From: DATLGB01 sp964242305
Lineage (GTDB): Bacteria > Actinomycetota > Thermoleophilia > Solirubrobacterales > Solirubrobacteraceae
Direction: 5' to 3'
Length of the DNA: 64,000 nucleotides
Assembly: GCA_964242305.1 (NCBI GenBank)
Contig: CAXTBB010000003.1
Location: 127,339 to 191,338, forward strand
Shown: positions 7,068 through 15,437 of the stretch, piece after piece
How the letters are laid out: each line of letters starts with the position of its first letter
How positions within the stretch are numbered: position 1 is the stretch's first letter
The notes under the pieces: generated by a model
Seen by the model: the letters and a program-made list of their open reading frames with translations, nothing else
What the model was told of the DNA's origin: nothing
Databases searched by the model: none
Translations under genes and position numbers: made by a program

Positions 7068-8581
7068 CTGACGATCGACTTGTCGATCAGCCACTCCACC
7101 GGCGCGCGGTCGTCCGTGTAGACGTCGCCGCCGCGCAGGGGCGCCTCGAGGCGCCGGCGCACGCCGGACGCGATCGCCTGCAGCGGTCTCGGGGCGGCGT
7201 CCAGGCGGGCGGGGTCGAGCGCGGTCCGACCCGCGATCAGCAGCGTGTTGACGTCGTCCACCGGGTCGCGCAGGATCGACGGGAACGACGTCCGCACCGT
7301 GGCGGTCAGCACCTTCTCCAGCGCGTCGCTCGAGTCGGGGTGTCCGACGTTGATGATCACGACGCCGTTCGCGGTCAGGTGGTCGCGGACGAGCCGGAAG
7401 AACTCGCGCGTGGACAGGTAGAAGGGGATGTAGGGCTGGCGGTAGGCGTCCACGAAGATCGTGTCGTAGCGGCGGTCGCTGCGGCGCAGGAACGGGCGCG
7501 CGTCCTCGGAGAAGAAGCGCAGACCGGGGCGGTCGCGCAGGCCGAACCAGCGCTTGCCCAGCTCTGTCAGCTCGCCGTCGATCTCGACCGCGTCGACGTC
7601 CGTGCCCGGGAAGTAGTGCCCGTAGGCGCGGGTCATCGTCCCGGCGCCGTCGCCGAGCACGGCCAGCGAATGCGGTGGCCGGCCGAGCGCGAGCAGCGGC
7701 TCGACCAGGAACGCGTCCCAGTAGTTGCCGGTCAGGTAGGAGCCGGGCCGGTAGAGCGAGTGGATCGCCTGGCCCTCGTTGAGCTCGAGCGTGCGCGTCC
7801 CGTCGGAGGCCTGCAGCACGCGCGCGTACTGGTACTGCGTCTCGCGCTCGTCGATCACGCGAGCGCCGTCGGCCGCCTTGGTCGTCCCCACCGGGATCAG
7901 CAGCAGCGCGGCGATGGCGACCGGCGCGAGCGCGAAGCGGCGGTCGAGGCCGAGCGCGGCCACGACGGCCAGCACCGTGGCCAGGATCAGGAAGGTGCGC
8001 TGGGTGCCGGCCAGCGGGATCAGGACGAGCGCGCTGGCGAACGTGCCGACCAGCGAGCCGATGGTGGAGACGGCGTACAGGCGCCCGGCGGTGCGGCCGG
8101 TGGTGGCGACGTCGTCGAGCTCGAGGCGCAGCGCCCACGGTGCGACCGCGCCGAGCAGGAAGACGGGGACGGCGACCAGCGCGAGGACGCCGAACAGCGA
8201 GCCGGCGGCGGCGCCGACGTCGATGGTGTCGAAGGCGTTCACGGAGATGTTCAGGAACGGTCGCGCGACGAGCGGGACGAGCGCGAGCAGGGCCGCGGCG
8301 GCGAGCACGAGGGCGCACAGCCCACGCAGGTGCGGGTGCCGGTCGGCGAGGCGCCCGCCGAACCAGTAGCCGACGCTGAGTGCGAGCAGGACGACGCCGA
8401 TCGTGTTCGCCCACACGATCGTCGAGGCGCCGAAGAACGGCGCCATCAGACGGGCAGCGGCGATCTCGGCGCCGAGCGACGCCGTCCCGCAGACGAAGAC
8501 GAGGAGACCGAGACTCGGTCTATTCGTCGTATGCGGCGAAGTCTTCCTTGCGCGCGCCGCAGACGGGGCAGAACCAGTCAC
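7049..8581 (-). CDS. Membrane-embedded spermidine/spermine-synthase-like protein
   Basis: About 510 residues. The N-terminal part (about 30-230) holds seven or eight hydrophobic helices, beginning LGLLVFVCGTASLGAEIAAA. The C-terminal part is a Rossmann aminopropyl/methyltransferase-like domain: VLGDGAGTMTRAYGHYFPG (nucleotide loop), VDAVEIDGELTELGKRWFG, and FVDAYRQPYIPFYLSTREFF. Fused membrane-synthase proteins are common in bacteria, and their substrates are mostly unproven. The start is unresolved. No ATG, GTG or TTG lies between the rubredoxin stop and the first helix, so GTG 8581 (62-base overlap with rubredoxin) is the nearest candidate that keeps helix 1. Confidence 0.82.
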   Translation of the reverse strand: MTGSAPSAARARKTSPHTTNRPSLGLLVFVCGTASLGAEIAAARLMAPFFGASTIVWANTIGVVLLALSVGYWFGGRLADRHPHLRGLCALVLAAAALLALVPLVARPFLNISVNAFDTIDVGAAAGSLFGVLALVAVPVFLLGAVAPWALRLELDDVATTGRTAGRLYAVSTIGSLVGTFASALVLIPLAGTQRTFLILATVLAVVAALGLDRRFALAPVAIAALLLIPVGTTKAADGARVIDERETQYQYARVLQASDGTRTLELNEGQAIHSLYRPGSYLTGNYWDAFLVEPLLALGRPPHSLAVLGDGAGTMTRAYGHYFPGTDVDAVEIDGELTELGKRWFGLRDRPGLRFFSEDARPFLRRSDRRYDTIFVDAYRQPYIPFYLSTREFFRLVRDHLTANGVVIINVGHPDSSDALEKVLTATVRTSFPSILRDPVDDVNTLLIAGRTALDPARLDAAPRPLQAIASGVRRRLEAPLRGGDVYTDDRAPVEWLIDKSIVSYAAGD

Positions 8582-8684
8582 CGGGGATGTCCTCGAACGC
8601 GGTGCCGGGCGGGATGCCGCCGTCGGGATCGCCGTCGGCGGGGTCGTAGATGAAGCCGCACGACTCACAGATGTACTTCTGCAT
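8520..8684 (-). CDS. Rubredoxin
   Basis: A 54-residue iron protein with the two CxxC knuckles that bind one iron: YICESCGFIYDP near the start and DWFCPVCGARKEDF near the end. The fold residues GDPDGGIPPGTAFEDIP between them are typical. It carries single electrons in the cytoplasm; the partner is not visible. ATG at 8684. The 27-base gap to the divergent NUDIX gene must contain both promoters. The following membrane synthase gene probably overlaps its 3' end. Confidence 0.97.
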   Translation of the reverse strand: MQKYICESCGFIYDPADGDPDGGIPPGTAFEDIPGDWFCPVCGARKEDFAAYDE

Positions 8685-8711
8685 GAGGGGCGGGACGTTA
8701 GTGTGCCGATC

Positions 8712-9359
8712 ATGGAGGACGCGGAGCGGGAGCACCCCTTCGAGCCGCTCAACCTGGAGGGGGAGCCGGTGACCGCGCGCCAGGCGGCCACGGTGCTCGT
8801 CCTGCGGGGCGGCGCCGACGCGCTCGAGGTGCTGCTGGTGCAGCGCAATCCGGAGCAGCGCTTCATGGGCGGCGCGTGGGTCTTCCCCGGCGGTGCCGTC
8901 GACGCGGAGGATCGCGACCACCGCGCGGCCGGCGTCCGCGAGGTGCTCGAGGAGGCGGGCGTGACCGTGGACGCGGAGGGACTCGTCCCCTACTCGCGCT
9001 GGATCACGCCCCGGCAGGTCGCCGTCCGCTTCGACACGCACTTCTTCCTCGCGCGCGAGCCCGAGGACGCCACCCCGAGCGTGGACGGCGACGAGTGCGT
9101 CGACTGGGGCTGGTACGCGCCGCAGGACGCCATCGACCGCGACGAGGTCCTGCTCGCCTTCCCGACCTCGAAGACGCTGGAGGGGCTGGCGACGTTCGTC
9201 TCCGCCGACGCGCTGATCGAGTGGGCGCGGGGACGGACGGTCGAGCCGGTCGAGCCCCAGATCGTCGTGGAGGGCGAGGTCGCGAAGATCCTGCTCCCGG
9301 GCGACGACGCGTACCGTCGTCCAGAGGCCGAGGGCCGGCCGGACGAAACTTCGCAATAA
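8712..9359 (+). CDS. NUDIX hydrolase
   Basis: A 215-residue NUDIX protein. FMGGAWVFPGGAVDAEDRDH leads into REVLEEAGV. The box is two residues longer than the classic GX5EX7REUXEEXGU, with nine residues between the first Glu and Arg, as in some NUDT8/NUDT19-like CoA or nucleotide-diphosphate hydrolases. Metal-binding REVLEE is intact. It presumably cleaves a nucleoside-diphosphate-linked substrate; which one cannot be told. ATG 8712 is seven bases after TAGTGT, suggesting a leaderless transcript. It is divergent from rubredoxin. Confidence 0.88.
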   Translation: MEDAEREHPFEPLNLEGEPVTARQAATVLVLRGGADALEVLLVQRNPEQRFMGGAWVFPGGAVDAEDRDHRAAGVREVLEEAGVTVDAEGLVPYSRWITPRQVAVRFDTHFFLAREPEDATPSVDGDECVDWGWYAPQDAIDRDEVLLAFPTSKTLEGLATFVSADALIEWARGRTVEPVEPQIVVEGEVAKILLPGDDAYRRPEAEGRPDETSQ

Positions 9360-9402
9360 ACCGCGCAACTCCCGTCGGGGTGCACAGTTAGAGTGCAGTG
9401 TC

Positions 9403-10809
9403 GTGGAAGCCTCCGCATTGCGCGCACCCGCTGTCCACCGCCGGTCACTGGCGATGCCATTGCTGCGGCTGCGCTCCGACGAGCAGCTCGTCGCGCTCTT
9501 CCGGGCCGGCTCTGAAGAGGCGTTCAGCGTCATCCACGACCGCTACCGCCAACGCCTGTTCGGCTACGTCCGGCAGATGCTCACGGGCGGCGCGAGGGCG
9601 GACTCCGAGGACGTCCTGCAGGACGTCTTCGTCCGCGCGTACGGCGCGCTGCGCAACGACGACCGCGACGTCAACCTCCGCGCCTGGCTCTACCGCGTCG
9701 CCCACAACCGCTGCATCGACCACCTGCGGCGCCCGATGCCGCCGGCCAGCGAGATCTTCGACATGTCCCGCACGCCGCTGCAGGACCCGATCGAGACGGC
9801 GCAGCGCCGCGACGACCTGCGCCGCCTGGTCGAGGACGTCGGCCGCCTGCCCGATCAACAGCGCTCGGCGATCCTCATGCGGGAGATCGACGGGCTCGCC
9901 TACGCCGACATCGCGATGGCCCTCGACGTGACGGTCCCCGCCGTGAAGTCCCTGCTGGTGCGGGCGCGCACCGGACTCGTCGAGGCGATCGAGGCCCGCG
10001 ACACCGACTGCGCGGTCATCCGCACGGACCTCATGGACTCCTACGACCGCGGCGTCAAGGCCTCGGGGCGCGCGCGCCGGCACATGCGCGAGTGCTCGGG
10101 CTGCCGCGAGTACCGCGGGACGCTCAAGTCGATGCGCCGGTCGTTCGCCGCGCTGTCCCCCGCCGCGGGGATCGGCCCGCTGGCGCTGGCCGCCAAGGCG
10201 CTCGGGCTCGGCGGCGCGAGCGGTGGCGGCGCGGCTGCGTCCGTCGGCGGTGCCGGCGCGATCGGCGGCACCATGGCCGGCGCCACCGCGTGCAAGGTCG
10301 CCGTGGTCGTGTGCGGCGCGGCTCTGGCCGGCGGCACCGCCGCCGAGGTCCACCATCTCTCCAAGCCGCCCGCGCGCACCGCGCACACGAGCACGGCGGT
10401 GCGCCACACCGCCGTCGCCTCCGCCCCCGTCACCCCGGCCATCACCCGCCGCCGCGCCGACGTCAGCCTTCCCGCTTCGGCAGCGCCCGCGAAGACGACC
10501 GACAGGGACGCCGTCAAGAAGGACGACGCCACCGCGGTCACCGAGACGCCCGCCGTCGCCACGGACACCACGCCGGTGACCGCCGACCCGGGCATCACCG
10601 CGGACGGCAAGATCGGCCACGGCACCGGCGGCTCGGCCGCGCCCGACGAGGTGGGCAGCGCCGATCAGCCCACCGTCAAGGCGCCGACCGGCTCCGCCCC
10701 GGACCCCGTCGTCACCGTGGTCCCCTCCATCGACCCGACCGCCCCCGCCGACCCGGACGCCACCGGCGGCACCCCGCCGCCCACGTCGGGTCCTCCGCCC
10801 GAGCACTGA
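9403..10809 (+). CDS. ECF-type sigma factor fused to zinc-finger, membrane anchor and Pro/Thr-rich extracellular tail
   Basis: 468 residues, against about 180-200 for a plain ECF sigma factor. Order: region 2 (about 30-105, SVIHDRYRQRLFGYVRQML and AWLYRVAHNRCIDHLRR), region 4 (about 135-190, LPDQQRSAILMREIDGLAYA then VPAVKSLLVRART), an anti-sigma-like zinc motif HMRECSGC (about 226-233), a Gly/Ala-rich hydrophobic stretch (about 260-310) likely to span the membrane, then an Ala/Pro/Thr/Asp-rich tail. The molecule thus looks like sigma and anti-sigma in one chain. The start may be GTG 9403 (eight bases after TAGAGT) or ATG 9454. A paralogue of the same plan lies at 46481-47860. Confidence 0.88.
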   Translation: MEASALRAPAVHRRSLAMPLLRLRSDEQLVALFRAGSEEAFSVIHDRYRQRLFGYVRQMLTGGARADSEDVLQDVFVRAYGALRNDDRDVNLRAWLYRVAHNRCIDHLRRPMPPASEIFDMSRTPLQDPIETAQRRDDLRRLVEDVGRLPDQQRSAILMREIDGLAYADIAMALDVTVPAVKSLLVRARTGLVEAIEARDTDCAVIRTDLMDSYDRGVKASGRARRHMRECSGCREYRGTLKSMRRSFAALSPAAGIGPLALAAKALGLGGASGGGAAASVGGAGAIGGTMAGATACKVAVVVCGAALAGGTAAEVHHLSKPPARTAHTSTAVRHTAVASAPVTPAITRRRADVSLPASAAPAKTTDRDAVKKDDATAVTETPAVATDTTPVTADPGITADGKIGHGTGGSAAPDEVGSADQPTVKAPTGSAPDPVVTVVPSIDPTAPADPDATGGTPPPTSGPPPEH

Positions 10810-10840
10810 GGGCCTGAGCACTCCGCTCGACCACGAGGAG

Positions 10841-11839
10841 GTGGTGATCCGGCGCGGCGCGCGCTCGGGGCTCTACTCGATCGTGGCGGTCCATTCCACC
10901 GCCCGCGGCGCGTCGCTGGGCGGGTGCCGGATGTGGACCTACGCCGACAACCGGCTGGCGCTGCGCGACGCGCTGCGGCTCTCGGAGGGGATGACGTACA
11001 AGGCCGCCGTCGCGGATCTGCACCAGGGCGGCGGCAAGGGCGTCATCGTCGTCCCGCCGGGGACGGTCATGGCGGGAGAGCGGCGGCGGGCGGCGCTGCT
11101 GGACTTCGGCGAGGTCGTCGAGTCGGTCGGTGGGCGCTACGTCACCGCGGAGGACGTCGGCGTCACCCCCGCCGACCTCGAGGTCGTCGCCGAGGTCACC
11201 TCGCACGTGTCGGCGCTCCCGCGCTCGCGCGGCGGCTCCGGCGATCCGTCGCCGTGGACCGCGCTGGGCGTGCAGGTCTCGATCGAGGTCGCGTGCGCGC
11301 GCGTCTTCGGGACCGCTGACCTCGCCGGCCGGCGGATCGCGGTCATGGGCCTCGGCCACGTCGGCGGTGACCTCGCCCGGCGCCTGGACGCGGCGGGCGC
11401 CGAGCTGCTCGTCACCGACATCGACCGCAGCCGGCTCGAGGTCGGGACGTGGGTCGAGCCGGACGCGATCCTGGCTTGTGATGTCGACGTGCTGGCGCCG
11501 TGCGCGCTCGGCGGGGTCCTCGACTCGCAGTCCGTGGCGTCGGTGCGAGCGCGCGTCGTCGCGGGCGCGGCCAACAACCAGCTCGCGGATCCGGACGTCG
11601 CCGACCTGCTCGCCGCGCGCGGGATCCTGTGGGTCCCCGACTTCGTCGTCAACGCGGGCGGCATCGTCAACATCGCCGTCGAGTTCGCGCCCGGCGGCTA
11701 CGACGAGGCCCGCGCCGACGCCGACGTGCGCGCCATCGCCGGCACGGTCACCACGGTCCTCGACGAGGCCGAGGCCACCGGCACGACCCCTCTCGCCGCC
11801 GCCATGGTCATCGCCCGCCGCCGCATCGCGGGCAGGTAG
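10841..11839 (+). CDS. Glu/Leu/Phe/Val dehydrogenase family protein (leucine-dehydrogenase-like)
   Basis: At least 332 residues; NAD-dependent oxidative deamination of a branched or aromatic amino acid is the family reaction. The catalytic segment EGMTYKAAVADLHQGGGKGV contains both conserved lysines. The NAD-binding GLGHVGGDLARRL (about 170-182) and NAGGIVNIAVE are typical of leucine/phenylalanine dehydrogenases. GTG 10841 is the first standard start, but the in-frame CTG at 10814 would add nine residues (LSTPLDHEE) that look like the family N-terminus, so CTG initiation is possible. It follows the sigma-factor gene closely. Confidence 0.9.
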   Translation: MVIRRGARSGLYSIVAVHSTARGASLGGCRMWTYADNRLALRDALRLSEGMTYKAAVADLHQGGGKGVIVVPPGTVMAGERRRAALLDFGEVVESVGGRYVTAEDVGVTPADLEVVAEVTSHVSALPRSRGGSGDPSPWTALGVQVSIEVACARVFGTADLAGRRIAVMGLGHVGGDLARRLDAAGAELLVTDIDRSRLEVGTWVEPDAILACDVDVLAPCALGGVLDSQSVASVRARVVAGAANNQLADPDVADLLAARGILWVPDFVVNAGGIVNIAVEFAPGGYDEARADADVRAIAGTVTTVLDEAEATGTTPLAAAMVIARRRIAGR

Positions 11840-11843
11840 CGGC

Positions 11844-13253
11844 TCAGCGACCGAGCGTGGCGAGCACGTCCAGCGCGTCGCCCGTGAACAAGCCGCTCGC
11901 GTAGTCGCGGTCGGCGGCGGAGAGCCCGCGCGCGGACAGGCCCGTCAGCAGGCGTGTCCGGGCGGTGCTCGCCTGCTCCGGCGTCAGGTGGATCGTGACG
12001 CCGCTGCGACGGATGATGCGCGCCAGCGCGGCCCCGGCCGCCGCCTCCTTCTTCCTGGCCTTGCGGAAGCGTTTGTTCAGACCGGCCAGCGCGTCGTCCT
12101 GGCGGCTGATGCCGGCGGCCGAGTGCGCCTGCCGAGCCCCGGCCTCCCGGTCCATGGTCACCTTGATCGCGTGCGCGACCGACGCCGTCCTGCGGGTCGC
12201 AGCCAGCAGGTCCGCGGCGGCGGCGCTCGCCCGCTTGCACGTGCGCCGGGCAGCTCCGTGCCGGCGCCTGCAGGCGGCGCCGCGTTTCGCGGCGGCGACG
12301 TGCGCCGGATGTGCGACCAGCCGGAAGTCGGAGCGCGGCGGGTCCTTGACGGTCTGGATCTCCGCCAGGTTCATCGTGTAGTAGGCCTTGCAGAGCGGTC
12401 CCCCGATGGCGATCAGCGCGCCGCCCGCGGCCGCACCCGGTGGACCACCACTGGTGATCAGCGTCGTCCCGAGCGCGGTCGAGAAGCACGGGTACAGCGC
12501 CGCCGGCAGCGTCTGCTTGAGCGCGTCGAGCGCGTTCTTCTTCGCCTGGATCTGCGCCGGCGTCAGTTGCGATGGCCCGGCACCGCTCGTGTCGCCGTTC
12601 GTGGTCACCTGGAGCCGCGCGCTGAAGCTCTCCGTGGTCTGCCGGTCCGAGCCCGTGCCGCTGTAGGGCATCGAATACGGATTCGACGGGACCCCCACGT
12701 CGGCCGTCGCGGGCGACGCGGTCGTCTCGGCGGCGATGGCGTCGTTCGGAGGCACGAACCCGGGGCCACCCGTCTTGTCGGGGGACCCGCACTTCGAATC
12801 GTCCGGCGCGGAGGACTGGACGTAGTAGCCGCTCCTGGGCATCGTCGCCGTGACGCCCACGCGCGGTGTGGCACCTCCGTAATAGACGTGGATCGGGTCG
12901 GGCGCGTCGCCACCCCGCGCCGAGAGGCTTCCCGAGCACGTCATCGCGTCGTTCGGCGGCCTGAACGCGTTGCTCACCGTGCCCGTGATGCTCAGCGTCC
13001 GGCTGATCTGCGTCGCCGTCGGCTGACCCTCCTCGCGACCCGACAGCGCGTACGTCTCCCTCGCATCCCATTCGAAGTGCATCTTGCCTTGCCAGACCGA
13101 GGGGTCCTCGGGCTGATACACGAACGATTGATCGACCGTGCCCGACCACTCCACGGTCACCGTTCCGTCGTTCGACAACGCCGAGGCCGACGTCGCCCAC
13201 ACCAGCGGCAGCGCGAGCGCAGCGATCACCGCCGAACGGAGTGCGAGGCCCAC
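11844..13253 (-). CDS. Exported protein of unknown function
   Basis: 469 residues from GTG 13253, or 481 from GTG 13289. The N-terminus is a clear signal peptide (LALRSAVIAALALPLVWATS, cleavage near SASALS). Residues about 25-280 are Ser/Thr/Gly-rich and predicted beta, with cysteines that could pair (CSGS, CGSP). Residues about 280-470 are Ala/Lys/Arg-rich helix with several 'AAAR' runs and a hydrophobic Gly-rich patch (SGGPPGAAAGGALIAIGGP). No family recognised. Opposite in direction to the dehydrogenase, with a 4-base gap between the two stops. Confidence 0.75.
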   Translation of the reverse strand: MGLALRSAVIAALALPLVWATSASALSNDGTVTVEWSGTVDQSFVYQPEDPSVWQGKMHFEWDARETYALSGREEGQPTATQISRTLSITGTVSNAFRPPNDAMTCSGSLSARGGDAPDPIHVYYGGATPRVGVTATMPRSGYYVQSSAPDDSKCGSPDKTGGPGFVPPNDAIAAETTASPATADVGVPSNPYSMPYSGTGSDRQTTESFSARLQVTTNGDTSGAGPSQLTPAQIQAKKNALDALKQTLPAALYPCFSTALGTTLITSGGPPGAAAGGALIAIGGPLCKAYYTMNLAEIQTVKDPPRSDFRLVAHPAHVAAAKRGAACRRRHGAARRTCKRASAAAADLLAATRRTASVAHAIKVTMDREAGARQAHSAAGISRQDDALAGLNKRFRKARKKEAAAGAALARIIRRSGVTIHLTPEQASTARTRLLTGLSARGLSAADRDYASGLFTGDALDVLATLGR

Positions 13254-14110
13254 GCGCCGACCGTACAGATCTCGCGTGCCAAAGACCACCTCGCACGGTG
13301 GTCGCCCTCGGCTCCATGGCCGTGGCGGGGTGTGGAGGCAGCGATCCGTGTCGCTGAGTGGCGACGAGCCGGCACGCCGAACGCAGGGGGCATCGGCTCG
13401 TGGGCGACCGGGTCGCCCTGGTTGGCATGCTGTTCGGCGTGGCGTCTCCAGCGTTTCGAGTGGCGTTCGCGGTCGGCGCCGAGGGGTTTGGCTGCCCATT
13501 CGAAGTCTGGGCGCTGTTCACAAGCGCCCGTGAAGCTCGCCTTCACGCAGACGCTGCCCGCCGAACCATCGGGGCGCGCACGAAGTCGGACGTGCGGCCG
13601 AGGCGCTCGCTTCAGGACGAGCTGCGGCGGCGGAGTCGGGTCTCGTGTTCGCGGTCGGCGACTTCGGGTCTACGGAACTTCCGGAGGTGCGCATGCTCTT
13701 CGTCCATCAAGAAGACGCCGACCACTATCTCGAAGTCTCCCGCGTTGCCTTTACGGGCCAGCAGTGGGGCGAAGTCATGGCTGTCCATGGAAGCTACGCC
13801 GAGTGTCCGCCGGAGCAGCGGCATCTGCGCGCCGGACCCGCCCTGTCTCAGCGGGTGCAACCAAGGGCACGATAAGTCGCACGCGGACCCGACAGCCAGG
13901 GCGTTCGCTGCGAGGCAAGCCAGGCTGGCCAACGCGCAACTGACGAGGACCGCAACGGCGCGGTGAACGAGCTGCGCTCTCGGATCAGGTTGGGAAGAGT
14001 GCTTCTCCTCGTCGCCGATGATCGGGCCGGCCACGCTGCCCGCTAGTGACTGATTGAGGCGGGAGTTCTGATGTTGACGAACGCACGGTGGCGGCTGAGA
14101 ATGATGCGGG
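13254..14110. other. Intergenic stretch without a convincing gene
   Basis: About 850 bases between two secreted-protein genes. Base composition and codon bias are less G/C-skewed than in flanking DNA. Reading frames exist on both strands, but none has a good ribosome-binding site, a recognisable domain or the strong third-position G/C typical of this genome. The left edge must hold the promoter of 11844-13253 and the right edge that of 14111-14851. I see no tRNA, insertion-sequence end or clear inverted repeat. Confidence 0.5.
13645..13875 (+). CDS. Possible small hypothetical protein
   Basis: A 76-codon frame with a protein-like composition (segment HYLEVSRVAFTGQQWGEVMA) and about three quarters G/C in third positions. 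It has no recognised domain, no clear start signal and no neighbour that supports it. The opposite strand of the same stretch is also open. It could equally be chance or a decayed gene. Confidence 0.2.
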   Translation: MFAVGDFGSTELPEVRMLFVHQEDADHYLEVSRVAFTGQQWGEVMAVHGSYAECPPEQRHLRAGPALSQRVQPRAR

Positions 14111-14851
14111 ATGCGCGTCGCCCGGGTGTTCTTCTGCGTGCTGGTCGTGCCGTTGGCGAGCGGTCCCGCTTCAGCGAAGGCCTCCGCCGGCGAGCGGACG
14201 TCGGTCGGTGGCGCTTCCATCGTCTGGCCGGCGGCGATCGCGAAGGGGACGGTCGTGCCGGGTGAGCGCATCACCGTCCGCGTCGCTCGCAATCGTTCCA
14301 CCCACCGGGCCGTCATCTCGCTCATCCGCACAGACGGATCCGACGGCGTTGTCGCCCGGAGCAGCCTTCGTCGAGGGAGGTTCACCGCTCGCGTTGCGCG
14401 GCGCGCAGGAGCCCGGTATCTGCTTCGGGTTGCCGTTGGCAGCCACCGGGGCGAACACCGTTTCGAGGTCAAGGCGTCGATGACGTCCTGCCTCGATGCC
14501 GGAGGCATGGCGACCGAAGGCGAGACGGCGGGCGAGCTGAGTCTGGGCGCGGCGTCGGGTCGAGCCGGGGACGCTGTGCCAGCGACGCTGACCAACAGCG
14601 GCGAGACGTGCCTGACCTCCGGACTCAAACTTCAGTGGGAGGCGCTGCAGCCGGACGGCTCCTACGCGCCCGCGACACCGCCCGGGCCGGTCACGCTGGA
14701 GGCGTACACGATCCCGCAAGGTGAGACGCGGAACTTCCTCGGCACCGTCTGGAGCAACCTCTCACCGGGCGTCTATCGCGCTGCACTTCTTGTGAGCATC
14801 GGCAAAGGAACGGCCGTCCTGACGTCCGAGCCGTTCAGGGTCGTCGGATAA
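14111..14851 (+). CDS. Exported protein with C-terminal Ig-like (beta-sandwich) region
   Basis: 246 residues with a signal peptide (VFFCVLVVPLASGPASA, residues 6-22). Residues about 30-125 are predicted beta (SIVWPAAIAKGTVVPGERIT, then RYLLRVAVGSHRGEHRFEV). Residues about 140-246 look like an extracellular Ig-like or bacterial protease-inhibitor-type sandwich: GDAVPATLTNSGETCLTSG and YTIPQGETRNFLGTVWSNL. No enzyme motifs. Third-position G/C is lower than in neighbours, which may mean later acquisition. It is followed after 12 bases by another secreted-protein gene, likely the same transcript. Confidence 0.75.
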   Translation: MRVARVFFCVLVVPLASGPASAKASAGERTSVGGASIVWPAAIAKGTVVPGERITVRVARNRSTHRAVISLIRTDGSDGVVARSSLRRGRFTARVARRAGARYLLRVAVGSHRGEHRFEVKASMTSCLDAGGMATEGETAGELSLGAASGRAGDAVPATLTNSGETCLTSGLKLQWEALQPDGSYAPATPPGPVTLEAYTIPQGETRNFLGTVWSNLSPGVYRAALLVSIGKGTAVLTSEPFRVVG

Positions 14852-14863
14852 GACACTGACGCC

Positions 14864-15427
14864 ATGTCCGTCCGGGGGAGTCTTCGTATCGCGGTGTCGG
14901 TTGCGCTTCTTGCGGTCGCACCGAGCGCCTTCGCGCTGCCGTCACGAACCGTTCCCGACACGCGCAACAAGACCGTGGCGGCCGCGTACGAGCAGTTGCG
15001 TGCCGCGGGGTTCCGCGTCTCGATTCCCGGTGGCTTCGGGATCGAGACCGAGTCGTCGTGCGCACGCGTCGCGGCGACCTCTCCACAACGCGGAGTGCGC
15101 GCTCCGAAGGGATCGACGGTCCGCCTTCGCAGATTGCTCGGATGCCCGCTCGGGAGTGTCGCCGATCCGATCGGCCCAGAACCGCAAGTGGTGGTGCCGC
15201 AGACGGTTGGCTTGTCGCCGGTACGGGCCGTGAAGAAGATCAACGCCGCAGGGCTGTTCTACCGCGTGACGTTCGGCCCGCTGAAGGCGGCCCGGCGACC
15301 GAGACTCAACGCCAACTACGTCGTCGTCAAACAAAGCCCCGACGCCGGCACGGCCTGGCAGCCGTTCCTCGAGACCGACTACGCGCTCACGCTGACTCCG
15401 ATCGTGCTCACGGCGACCCAGCGCTGA
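14864..15427 (+). CDS. Exported protein with two PASTA domains
   Basis: 187 residues. A signal peptide (residues 1-25, ending FALPS) is followed by two PASTA repeats: VPDTRNKTVAAAYEQLRAAG (about 29-48) running to STVRLRRLLG, and VVVPQTVGLSPVRAVKKINA (about 108-127) running to the C-terminus. PASTA domains bind muropeptides or beta-lactams and usually hang from Ser/Thr kinases or PBPs. Here they are secreted alone, with no kinase or transmembrane part. A wall-sensing or wall-binding role is inferred. Confidence 0.85.
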   Translation: MSVRGSLRIAVSVALLAVAPSAFALPSRTVPDTRNKTVAAAYEQLRAAGFRVSIPGGFGIETESSCARVAATSPQRGVRAPKGSTVRLRRLLGCPLGSVADPIGPEPQVVVPQTVGLSPVRAVKKINAAGLFYRVTFGPLKAARRPRLNANYVVVKQSPDAGTAWQPFLETDYALTLTPIVLTATQR

Positions 15428-15437
15428 CCGCGTCCGA

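Noticed and set aside
9381..9397. TGCAC-N7-GTGCA inverted repeat before the first sigma-factor gene
   Set aside because: Only 5-base arms, expected often by chance in this composition; no supporting context beyond position.
13358..13966. 202-codon plus-strand frame
   Set aside because: Ser/Arg/Ala-rich with no domain; third-position bias does not fit this frame better than the others.
13612..14628. 338-codon minus-strand frame containing a signal-peptide-like stretch near 13940
   Set aside because: It runs antisense through the secreted protein at 14111-14851, and no plausible start codon sits before the hydrophobic stretch.
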